A stretch of DNA of 11,819 bases from Dictyocoela muelleri (lineage: Eukaryota; Microsporidia): NCBI GenBank assembly GCA_016256075.1, contig SDVU01000623.1, positions 1 through 11,819 of the forward strand, written 5' to 3'. The notes beneath the pieces were generated by a model that worked only from the letters and a program-made list of their open reading frames with translations, was not told where the DNA came from and made no database searches. The position numbers and the translations under genes were made by a program. Below are positions 1 through 7,141 of this stretch, piece after piece. The number at the start of each line of letters is the position of its first letter. Position 1 is the stretch's first letter.

Positions 1-419
1 TTAATTGTTTCTGGTATTTCATCATCTTTAATAATAAAATTTTTCTTTTTTCTTGTTTTTGTTATCATATCAATAAATTTTCGAGTTTGAGGTAAGTGAT
101 TTGAAATTGGTGTTGTAGCAATTATAATCAACGAGTTCAAAATATCCCTCGACCGTTCAGATGTTTTTAAAGCTGGTCTAATAACATTGTATTTTAGGAA
201 CAACGCTTCATTTTTCTCAAAATCAGAATCATGATAGTGCATGTTTTTAAGTTTGTGACTATTTTACGAAACAATTATCCTGCCAGGGCATTTTCTATTT
301 CGGTATCTCCATGTAGTAATTTCGTTGATCTCTTTATGCATATTATATGCATATCCTTCAAATAACAACAATTTCCCGGTTCTTTGAGATTTTATTATGT
401 TTATTTTTCCATGATTCAT
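1..419 (-). pseudogene. Decayed FLYWCH zinc-finger gene, probably MULE transposase N-terminus (partial)
   Basis: One minus-strand frame runs from an ATG at 419 to the window edge. Codon 52 (264-266) is an in-frame TAA; the same frame then stays open for more than 80 codons. The residues fit a FLYWCH zinc finger, F/Y-L-F/Y-WXC-C-HXH: GKLLLFEGYAY, then TTWRYRNRKCPGR (W37, C44), then MHYHDSD (H61, H63). The first zinc cysteine is replaced by Tyr39 (WRY for WRC). What follows (KYNVIRPALKTSERSRDIL) resembles the linker seen after FLYWCH fingers in Mutator-like transposases, where the finger binds DNA. The trinucleotide CCC lies shortly before this ATG, as in the intact genes. With an internal stop and a lost zinc ligand it is almost surely dead. 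It could also be a host FLYWCH protein; the catalytic part, if any, is outside the window. Confidence 0.72.
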
Positions 420-444
420 AAGGGTCAAAAATTGGGGGGAAAAA

Positions 445-479
445 TCCGTCAACTCGCCCCATTGGGGCGAGTTGACGGA
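445..479. repeat. Perfect GC-rich hairpin, 17-bp arms
   Basis: The arms 445-461 and 463-479 are exact reverse complements with one base (462) between them. The arm TCCGTCAACTCGCCCCA is about 60% G+C in a region that is otherwise mostly A+T. It lies 26-60 bp upstream of the FLYWCH pseudogene's ATG. It could be a terminal or subterminal inverted repeat of that transposon, or an independent small foldback element. I do not recognise the sequence. Confidence 0.85.
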
Positions 480-639
480 CAGCCCAATTAATGTAAAATT
501 AAAAACATATTTTGACGATTCTATTAAGTTTTTTTAACACTTCTTAACTATGAGATTGATTTTACTTTTTTAAGCATAAAATTTAAAATAATTAAATCTT
601 AAAATTATGCATAAACTTGAAATCATTAAAACTAAGGAA

Positions 640-759
640 AATATTAAATTTATAAATATTAAATTTATTAATATTAAATTTATCAATATTAAATTTATAA
701 ATATTAAATTTAAAATATTAAATTTATAAATAATAAATTATCAATATTAAATTTATCAA
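640..759. repeat. AT-only minisatellite, unit AATATTAAATTTAT(MA)
   Basis: About eight slightly variable 14-16-bp units of the type AATATTAAATTTATAA follow one another. The array starts 28 bp beyond the stop codon of the B-box gene, so it lies in or just after that gene's 3' UTR. On the minus strand an AATAAA hexamer (765-770) lies between stop codon and array and may be the polyadenylation signal. Confidence 0.9.
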
Positions 760-764
760 TTGAT

Positions 765-770
765 TTTATT
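765..770 (-). terminator. Possible polyadenylation signal AATAAA
   Basis: An AATAAA hexamer on the minus strand lies 17 bp past the TAG of the 788-2206 gene. The spacing suits a short microsporidian-type 3' UTR, but the surroundings are so A+T-rich that a chance match is likely. Confidence 0.3.
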
Positions 771-787
771 TTTTCCGATATAAAGAA

Positions 788-2206
788 CTATTTCTCTTTA
801 CTCTCAATATAAGCATCCATACTAATATTATTTCGTTCTTCATCAATAGTATTCTTTTTATTATACCTAACCCTTTCAATAAAAAGATCACCATTCAATC
901 TTAAATTAAAATCAAAATGACAAGAATCATCGTCAACCTCAATCACCTTTAATCCTTCAATCAAATTAAAATCCTTGACGATTGATACAAAATCAACATT
1001 ATTTAAAAAATTTTCCAATAAAAAAATTTCATTTTTTGTTTTCACTAATTTCAATATTTCTGCATTGAACAATTGACACCGATGCATTGAGATTTGTCGT
1101 AAGTCACGTTTTACCTTTTTATAAATTTCATCGATTTTGTTATCAACATGTTCGACGTTAGACTTAAACTTGAATAATTCAGATTTTAATTTTGCAATTT
1201 GTTTGTCTACGTTATAATTATTAATAAAGTCAACATCATTAATATTTTTAAAATTATTATTATTTTTAACAATCTTAAGGTTATCCATTCTTTTAACTTC
1301 CTTTTCCATAGACTTGCAGGCATCAATATAAGAAATCAATTTATGATTTGTATTTGCATGATTGCCATAAATTCTACATTGCGTGCAAAGCGGAATTTTG
1401 CAGTCACAACAAAAAAAATCAACAACATTTTCACAATGAAAATTACAATTCATAAACATTTTTTTACCAACTTCTTTGTGGTATACTCTTCTATGCCTCA
1501 TTGTAAATTCATTTGAATGAATTTTCTGGTCGCATTTTTTACAGAAAGATGCTCTTTCAGCATGACAAAACATTATTGAATTTTCGTCTTTGCAGAATTC
1601 GCATTTATTTCCTGAAGACTGGTCAAGTTTCTTATCATAATAAAATTCTATTTCAGCGATTGGGAGTATGTGTTGAGGATTTTTGATAAGATACGAATAT
1701 TCCTGAATGTTGATATTTTCATCGATTAAGGAATCATACTGGGTAAGGGGTGATTCAACAATTATAGTTTTTATTGATGGTTGCGATTCTTCTTTATCTG
1801 ATATTGTTTCTTCTTTTGTTGTTTTTTTGTTTTCTTTAAATTCAATTTTTGATTCATGCGTTGAATTGATTTTTAAATTGTTTTTATGCTGATCATGAAT
1901 ATTAACCACATAACTATCAAATCCTGGCGGTGTAGGAAAATTTTCTGCATAAATACGATTTGCATAAATATAATTGCCAACTGCAACTTCGCATAAAAAA
2001 ACTTTATGATTTACCTGACTATCGTCAATAGGCACGCTTAAAATCGGAAATAATCCTGATTTAATGTCTTGACAGAATAACTTTTTTGTATATTTAAATG
2101 TTTTTTTGAATGTTGTTATTTGCTCGTTTGTTGATACCGTTTTGCATTTTTTTAGTTGTAATGATTGTGTTTTTAATAATTTTTTTAAGTTGAATTCAAT
2201 TTCCAT
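788..2206 (-). CDS. PARP-C-like / double B-box zinc finger / coiled-coil protein (TRIM-like, no RING)
   Basis: The protein has 472 residues and no intron. Two zinc fingers are clear. B-box 1 has C202, C205, C214, E217 (usually Asp), C222, C225, H230, H238; its C-x2-C-x8-C-x7-C-x2-C-x4-H spacing and CDQKIHSNEF core are very like the CONSTANS-type box. B-box 2 has C254, H257, C266, C269, C274, C277, H283, H288. Helical, coiled-coil-prone stretches follow at about 296-312 and 333-402. This is a TRIM-like B-B-coiled-coil order without a RING, so no ubiquitin-ligase activity can be claimed; such parts usually mediate protein assembly. Before the fingers, FLCEVAVGN (70-78), PPGFDS (93-98) and EYSYLIKNPQHILP (169-182) fall in the order of the last strands of a PARP catalytic domain, separated by a K/E/S-rich insert (102-168). 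The N-terminal NAD-binding half (HG motif) is not visible, so catalysis is doubtful. Start: Met at 2206 is chosen because CCCCC abuts it; the frame extends upstream to an ATG at 2290 inside a repeat. Function unknown; probably cytosolic or nuclear. Confidence 0.88.
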   Translation of the reverse strand: MEIEFNLKKLLKTQSLQLKKCKTVSTNEQITTFKKTFKYTKKLFCQDIKSGLFPILSVPIDDSQVNHKVFLCEVAVGNYIYANRIYAENFPTPPGFDSYVVNIHDQHKNNLKINSTHESKIEFKENKKTTKEETISDKEESQPSIKTIIVESPLTQYDSLIDENINIQEYSYLIKNPQHILPIAEIEFYYDKKLDQSSGNKCEFCKDENSIMFCHAERASFCKKCDQKIHSNEFTMRHRRVYHKEVGKKMFMNCNFHCENVVDFFCCDCKIPLCTQCRIYGNHANTNHKLISYIDACKSMEKEVKRMDNLKIVKNNNNFKNINDVDFINNYNVDKQIAKLKSELFKFKSNVEHVDNKIDEIYKKVKRDLRQISMHRCQLFNAEILKLVKTKNEIFLLENFLNNVDFVSIVKDFNLIEGLKVIEVDDDSCHFDFNLRLNGDLFIERVRYNKKNTIDEERNNISMDAYIESKEK

Positions 2207-2211
2207 GGGGG
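2207..2211 (-). promoter_or_regulatory. CCCCC start-proximal motif of the B-box gene
   Basis: On the minus strand the sequence reads ACAACCCCCATGGAA, five C residues touching the start codon. Microsporidia are known to carry a CCC- or GGG-like signal within a few bases of the ATG. The same pentamer in the same position precedes the other intact gene here, which supports both the start choice and the lineage. Confidence 0.72.
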
Positions 2212-2275
2212 TTGTATTTGAAATAAAAGAATAATTATAAAAATGATAGCAAAAAGAATAATTATTAAACAAAAT

Positions 2276-2715
2276 GCATACATGCTGCATAATCGCCAAC
2301 CTGTAGAGTTGTCTACAATCATATTCTTTAGAATTTTGGTTGTTTGATACTCCATTAATATTTCACTACTAAGCTACCCAGATGCTCAGTTGTATACGCG
2401 ATTTTTGTTTTTTCAATTACTCAGTAGGATACAGGTAATTATATGCTTTTTATGGTTTTTTCACTTATTATTTTGCCGAGGTATGATGTTATCGCACTCA
2501 TCCCCACACCTAGGAGTATCCCTTCTACTTCATTGTCATATTAGACCAAGTCTTAATCAGCTATACCACACTAGAACAACTGTATATTACTATTATAGTT
2601 ATTGAACACCGAATGTCAATCACAATTTTTTATAAATTGACCTCAGCGGAATTAAAACTTCGATACTTTAATTTTAATTCACGAGTGTTAACCATTGAGC
2701 TATCTTCTGGCTTTG
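2276..2715 (-). mobile_element. tRNA-headed SINE-like repeat, copy 1 (longest)
   Basis: Read on the minus strand it opens with GATAGCTCAATGGTTAACAC, a good pol III A box and tRNA D-arm, followed about 35 bases later by a degraded B-box region (GTTTTAATTCCGC). The body carries signatures shared with the other copies: ACAGTTGTTCTAGTGTGG, GACTTGGTCTAATATGAC, ATCGCGTATAC and CTGGGTAGCTTAGTAG. The end is GGTTGGCGATTATGCAGCATGTA. No poly(A) tail is seen. This copy stops about 70 bp upstream of the B-box gene's ATG, so it probably forms part of that gene's promoter region. Confidence 0.78.
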
Positions 2716-3644
2716 GAAAATCTAAAAACCAATATTAGGCCGAAACAACAATTTATATTATATTGAATTTTTAATCAATTAATTATGGTTCAATGTTATC
2801 TCTCATAAAACAACGCTTCTTTTAAATGTTTATTTTCAAATGTGTTCATATCTTTAAATATTATTGGTATGCGTACTATTCAGATTATAAATCATTTATT
2901 ATGATCTACAACATTATGCTTATAACGCAGATTTTCCGTAACATCTTGGCATTATATATACCAGAATTTAAATAACCCTAAAACAACTATTTTTTCAATG
3001 CTGTTGTTTTGTTATAATCTTTCAGTTTTCACTCTTTGACAAAAATTTGCTTTTTATCGATCAAAATATTGCACTTGATATCTATATCTAATCTTTTTCT
3101 TCTGTCTAGACTTTAAAGTTATATTATAAACACCCTAATTCATAAAAAAGTCTCATAAACCTTTAAATTTCTTAAAACATAAATATTTTTCATAATATTA
3201 CAATATTTCTTGTATTAAATATCAACTTTTATTGATGCTTATAATTGTAGAATCAGAAACAGATTGAAACAAATTAAATTGAGAATTTTAAAAAACATTA
3301 ATAATCAAAAAATGATTCAGACTATTTTGTTTATCTTAAAATTTTCTGCAAGTTATTGACTTCTCTTTATGACAATTTGTTGATTTTCATTTTTAATTTT
3401 TATCTTGTGAAATAAGTTTATACATCATAATCAGCGCAATCTAAAAAACAATTCAGTTTTCAAGTTTTTTTGACTAAAAATTTAAATAATTCGTCAAATT
3501 TAGTAAAAATTTTATTTAACATACCAGCATTCATGGATTTCCCTTTTTAAAAATATAATTTTTATACTTTTCGATCAAAAGATACCCAATTTTTTTTAAA
3601 ATAAAATTTGTATATCCTTCGAAAAAAGAATCTGTGATTTTAAA
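2716..3644. other. AT-rich spacer, no gene recognised
   Basis: About 930 bp between two SINE-like copies. Stops are dense in all frames and no RNA gene is visible. A short minus-strand peptide trace near 2885-2942 (NLRYKHNVVDHNK) faintly recalls the H-x-x-V-N-H segment of ISXO2/Merlin transposases, but not well enough to annotate. Confidence 0.6.
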
Positions 3645-3970
3645 AATACCTAGAAACTCGGCTATATATGCTATTTTCGTTTATCAATGAATCAACAGAA
3701 TACTGATAGATTTACGCATCTTCATGAATTTTTTTTTCACTACTTTTTTACGTTATGCGTCATACACCAAGAAAACATCATTGCTTTAATAAAAATAGAT
3801 TTTATAAATTCATATAATCTATACCACACTAGAACAAGTGTACTTATTACTATAGTTATTGACCGCTTAATGTCATTCTTAATTATTTTCTAAAGTATCT
3901 TTAAATAATTCAAACCACGGTACTTAAATTTTACATTCAAGAGTGTTAACCACTGAGCTATCGGGCCTTT
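3645..3970 (-). mobile_element. tRNA-headed SINE-like repeat, copy 2
   Basis: The minus strand opens GGCCCGATAGCTCAGTGG and continues TTAACACTCTTGAATGTAAA, then GTACCGTGGTTTGAATT, a mutated B box. ATGACATTAAGCGGTCAATA and CTTGTTCTAGTGTGGTATAG match copies 1 and 5. The middle of the body has diverged or been replaced, and the 3' part (AAAATAGCATATATAGCCGAG) fades into spacer. The anticodon-loop-like ATGTAAA has a T at position 33 and would read GTA (Tyr), but the stem is too decayed to name the parent tRNA with confidence. Confidence 0.75.
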
Positions 3971-4347
3971 AATTTAAATCAAAAAAATATTTCTGAAGAA
4001 TTTAGATTAAAAATTAAAATTAAATCATTTTAAACATAACATATTGACAGGGTATTCCTAAAAAAGAGTGAAAATGATTAGCTTGAAAAACGGAAATAAT
4101 TTCTTATGAAAACTTATTGACTTGATAAAGGTGGAGTATACGATAAAATTTATAAAATAGAATCAGAAACCATTATGATTTATTCTATTGTCTCCAAACT
4201 ATTTAAAAAATGATCTGAGAATCCACAATTTGATAAGAATTAAAAAAATCCAGCTAAAAGAATATAAATAAGAATGAAAAAAAATTTGAAAGTATTTATG
4301 GTGTAGTCATAAACAATTTATGTAGCTCAAAAAAATTACGATTTAAT
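3971..4347. other. AT-rich spacer, nothing recognised
   Basis: About 380 bp lying between the heads of two divergently oriented SINE-like copies. No ORF of note, no RNA gene and no tandem repeat could be seen. Confidence 0.6.
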
Positions 4348-4720
4348 GCCCGGTAGAGAGCTCAGTGGTTAACACTCTTGAATGAAAATTTTAGTATCGT
4401 GTTTTGAATTGTTTAAAATTACTTTAGAAAATAATTCAGAATGACATTAATCGGTCAATAACTATAAAACTAAATGGTGGTATACAGTTGTTAAAGGTAT
4501 AGTTGATTAAGACATGGTCTAATATGACAATAACAAAAAGTGACACTCCTAATGTTAATATGAGGGTATAGACACATTTCGACAAAATAAGTGGCGAAAT
4601 ATCATGAAAAGCGAATTGCCTGTATCATGATGAGTAAAAGTATAACCAAAATCGCGTATATGGCTGAGCTTCTGGGTAACTTAGTAGTGACTAGTGCTTG
4701 GAATTCTAATATATCAAAAT
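4348..4720 (+). mobile_element. tRNA-headed SINE-like repeat, copy 3
   Basis: The plus strand opens GCCCGGTAGAGAGCTCAGTG, with the A box, followed by GTTAACACTCTTGAATGAAA and a decayed B box (GTGTTTTGAATT). Shared body markers are ATGACATTAATCGGTCAATA, TATACAGTTGTT, GACATGGTCTAATATGAC, AAAATCGCGTATATGGCTGAG and CTGGGTAACTTAGTAGTGA. It is full-length over the body but loses the terminal GGCGATTAT...AGCATG block. The short open frames inside it are chance reading frames, not genes. Confidence 0.78.
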
Positions 4721-4819
4721 CGGTTAATTGGATTTTCCAGTACTTTTTAACTAATCGTAAAATGTTTTTTTCAAATCGATCAACCGATTATTTAAAATAC
4801 TAAGCATAACTAAAAAAGA

Positions 4820-5015
4820 TTAAATTTCTTCAATGTTTCTAAGACTTCCATTCAATCCAAAAATCTTTGTAAACATTTCAAAAAAAAGATTTATAATTGA
4901 AGCCCAAAAATGCCAAGATAAAGCTAATTTAACTTTTATAGAATGCTCTGGTTTAATAATACTTGAATCAATAGATAGTGAAAGGTTCGGACATTTTCTA
5001 TAATAATTCGATTTA
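4820..5015 (-). pseudogene. Fragment of a Merlin/ISXO2-like transposase
   Basis: A minus-strand frame without an ATG start is open for about 65 codons and ends at TAA (4820-4822). It reads YYRKCPNLSLSIDSSIIKP, then KVKLALSWHFWASIINLFF, then TKIFGLNGSLRNIEE. This order (Cys of a zinc ribbon, SIR/SID-x-S, then a helical segment with conserved Trp) matches the region between zinc ribbon and DDE core in Merlin/IS1016 transposases; the copy at 9090-9979 has SIRISSLL in the same place. No catalytic domain follows. The reading is tentative because only a conserved-looking core is present. Confidence 0.45.
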
Positions 5016-5057
5016 TAAAAATATAAGCAGATTTATAAAAATGTAAGCAGATTTATA
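5010..5057. repeat. 20-bp tandem repeat, 2.4 copies
   Basis: GATTTATAAAAATATAAGCA (5010-5029) is repeated with one change at 5030-5049 and begins a third time at 5050. It overlaps the upstream edge of the Merlin fragment and may have arisen by slippage there. Confidence 0.85.
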
Positions 5058-5794
5058 ATAACAAAACCTAAAAATAAAAAATTGATAACAATAGGGCTTA
5101 AAAAAAAGACGTTTGGGAAACTAATTTTCAATATAAAATTTCCACATTTAAAAAAATTCTTTTAAGAAATCAAACGGCGCTTCAAGCAAGTCTTTAGCAG
5201 ATATTTATATACGTTAGAAATTAAATTACAATTTTAAAAATTTTCTTGTTACAATGAATTTATATGGCTATTAAAGATAGGCAGCTCAATTTGCATAATT
5301 GAATTTATCAGCTTTATTTTAATAAGATTTTCATTTTTTAAATTTTTAATAATTGGCTTATATTTTTATAAATCGTCTTATAATTTTTTAATTGGCTTAT
5401 AATGGAAAATTCCCAGGGTTTCTTTTATTTCCTGAGCAATTTTGCATTAATTACGTAAATCTATAAAGTTCGAATTTTTCGATTTGTTAGCCTTTCTGAA
5501 ATAATACTTTCTAGAAAAGAAAAAAGCAATATTGGGTTTCAAAAAAATATTTCCTTTTTTGTATTATTTTTAAAAAATTTTAATAGAAATTTAAAAATCT
5601 CTTTAATTTTTTTTGTTTCATTATTTAGCTCTAAAACATAATTTAGTTAAAATTTTAAATAAAAAATTAAGATTGGTTTTAATCGGTTAATAGCTTTTCA
5701 AAAAAAATCGAAATTCACGATTTATTAAAAAACAATTTTTTGCAAGCCCTATTAGTGTTATTTTACTTGAATACCAAGAAACAAAGATCTAAAG
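5058..5794. other. AT-rich spacer bounded by a short inverted repeat
   Basis: No gene is seen. AATAGGGCTT (5090-5099) recurs inverted at 5744-5753 and both are preceded, reading inwards, by TAAC. This could mark the ends of a 664-bp non-autonomous element, but the match is short, there is no clear target duplication and no coding remnant between the ends. Inside are loose repeats such as AATTGGCTTATA near 5350-5405. Confidence 0.35.
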
Positions 5795-5855
5795 GCCATG
5801 GTAGGAGACAACTCTTCGGGTTGGCGATTATAGATATTGTCAGCATGTAATATAC
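5795..5855 (+). mobile_element. Orphan 3' end of the SINE-like family
   Basis: GACAACTCTTCGGGTTGGCG followed by ATTATAGATATTGTCAGCATGTAAT closely matches the terminal block of copy 1 (GACAACTCTACAGGTTGGCG, ATTATGCAGCATGTA) and, more loosely, the end of the 10182 copy. The body and tRNA head are absent upstream, so this is a strongly 5'-truncated copy. Confidence 0.65.
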
Positions 5856-5974
5856 TTTAATTTTTTTAAATCAGAACTATTTAGATTTTTTTTTAATTTA
5901 AAATAAAATTTCGATAAAAAGTAAAATTATATATTGACTCCACAAATATATTGAACAAATTTAATTTGGTTTTT

Positions 5975-6058
5975 AAAATTTTAAACTTTTTATGCAATTA
6001 CAAGTCATAATACACACTGATCATTTATTTTTGATTTTTGTATGAATAAAGCTTACTT
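5975..6058. repeat. Direct repeat, left copy (partner at 6660-6737)
   Basis: AAGTCATAATACACACTGATC and TTTTTGTATGAATAAAGCTTAC correspond to CAGCTCATAATGCACATATGA and TTTTTGTATGAATAAAGTTTAC in the partner. The two roughly 80-bp copies flank about 600 bp containing a minisatellite and a SINE-like copy. Confidence 0.6.
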
Positions 6059-6091
6059 TTCGTTGGCCAACGTTTTTACCCCGGGATGAAA

Positions 6092-6125
6092 CCCGTCATT
6101 TTCGCCTCAAGAGAAAATGAATAAA
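6092..6125. repeat. Inverted repeat, left arm (partner 6619-6652)
   Basis: TTTTCGCCTCAAGAGAAAAT followed by GAATAA has a close reverse complement at 6619-6652 (TTTTCACCTCGGGAGAAATT, GAATAA). Together the arms bound about 560 bp. Just outside the left arm lie a perfect 12-bp palindrome CGTTGGCCAACG (6061-6072) and CCCGGG. Confidence 0.55.
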
Positions 6126-6200
6126 ATAGGAAATTAAAATAGAAAATTAAAATAGAAAATTAAAATAGGAAATTAAAATAGGAAATTAAAATAGGAAATT
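6123..6200. repeat. 13-bp tandem repeat, six units
   Basis: Six exact-length units of AAAATAGGAAATT (two read AAAATAGAAAATT) run without interruption. They are followed by a partial inverted unit and a short ATTTCAT array (6223-6247). Confidence 0.93.
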
Positions 6201-6222
6201 AAAATTCCTTTTCTATTTTATT

Positions 6223-6247
6223 ATTTCATATTTCATATTTCATATTT
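6223..6247. repeat. 7-bp ATTTCAT microsatellite
   Basis: Three exact ATTTCAT units plus a partial fourth, immediately after the 13-bp array. Confidence 0.85.
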
Positions 6248-6284
6248 TTTATATATTAAATCTGAGAATAACTATAATTGGTAA

Positions 6285-6650
6285 AATCTAGAGTTTCCCA
6301 AACATATTCTTTTGGGATTTTGTGTTCCATTAATATTTTACTCATAAATTACCCAGAAGTCCTGCTGTATACGCGATTTTCGTTTATTCAATGACTCTGT
6401 AGGATACATTTAATTAAAGGTTTTTCATGATATTTTATTTATCACTACTTTTTGCCAAGATGCGTCCCGCACTCATCCCCACACCTAGGAGAGTCTCTTC
6501 TGCTCAATTGTCATATTATACCAAGTCTTAATCAGCAATACCACACTGAAAAAGCCGTAACTTAACAGTTTATTTCTGTAGTAATTGACCCCTAATGTTA
6601 TTTCCATTTTTTGATTCATATCTTATTCAATTTCTCCCGAGGTGAAAACA
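6285..6650 (-). mobile_element. SINE-like repeat, copy 4 (tRNA head missing)
   Basis: On the minus strand TTTTTCAGTGTGGTATTGCTG, GACTTGGTATAATATGACAA, CTCTCCTAGGTGTGGGGATG, AAAATCGCGTATACAGCAGG and CTTCTGGGTAATTTATGAG match the body of copy 1 step by step. Upstream of it the tRNA-like A and B boxes are not recognisable; the sequence passes into the inverted repeat at 6619-6652 instead. The CCTAGGTGTGGGGATGAGTGCG block shared with copy 1 is unusually well conserved between the two. Confidence 0.72.
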
Positions 6651-6659
6651 TCTGCAAGC

Positions 6660-6737
6660 AAAATTTTAAAATTTTATACAATACAGCTCATAATGCACAT
6701 ATGATTTTTTTTGTATGAATAAAGTTTACGCTTACTT
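6660..6737. repeat. Direct repeat, right copy (partner at 5975-6058)
   Basis: Matches the left copy over the CATAATGCACA and TTTTTGTATGAATAAAG segments with small indels. No coding sequence in either copy. Confidence 0.6.
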
Positions 6738-7020
6738 AAAAACAAATTTAAATTAAAAACCAAATACCTTTCTTTTTTAATAACAATGCATAAAATTATT
6801 ATTTTTTTTTCATATAAATTTATTTCTTTATTTCTGTAAATCTTCCATTTTTTTATTTTCTCTTTTTTATCTAAATTTTCGTATAAAGGCTAATTTACCA
6901 CAATTTTTGTATTTAAATTTTATGTTAATCCCCAGTTACAAGAAAGTTAAAAAAATACTTTTTTAATTTAATTTTAAATAGATTCACCCTCTGGTTTAGA
7001 AAAGCGTAAAATTAAATAAA

Positions 7021-7100
7021 AATAAATAAAACTAAAAATAAATAAATCTAAAAATAAATAAAACTAAAAATAAATAAAACTAAAAATAAATAAAATTAAA
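7021..7100. repeat. 16-bp AT minisatellite, five units
   Basis: Five units of AATAAATAAAACTAAA with two single-base variants. The array ends 41 bp past the stop codon of the 7142-8239 gene, in its 3' flank, in the same relative place as the minisatellite behind the B-box gene. Confidence 0.93.
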
Positions 7101-7141
7101 AAGAACTCTTATTCAATTAAAATTTTAAAAATCAAATTTAA

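Noticed and set aside
1199-1892. Plus-strand reading frames opposite the B-box gene
   Set aside because: They mirror the coding frame of the minus-strand gene and have no start signal or recognisable domain.
2885-2942. Minus-strand peptide NLRYKHNVVDHNK, recalling the ISXO2 H-x-x-V-N-H segment
   Set aside because: The match is short and no other motif of the family lies at the expected distance, so it is within chance.
4720-4791. Inverted AATCGGTTRAT motifs, with a third copy near 5680
   Set aside because: The motif is 11 bp in A/T-rich sequence with no flanking duplication, too little to define an element.
4591-4803. 70-codon plus-strand reading frame
   Set aside because: It lies inside SINE copy 3 and its flank, has no C-run before it and no protein-like motif.
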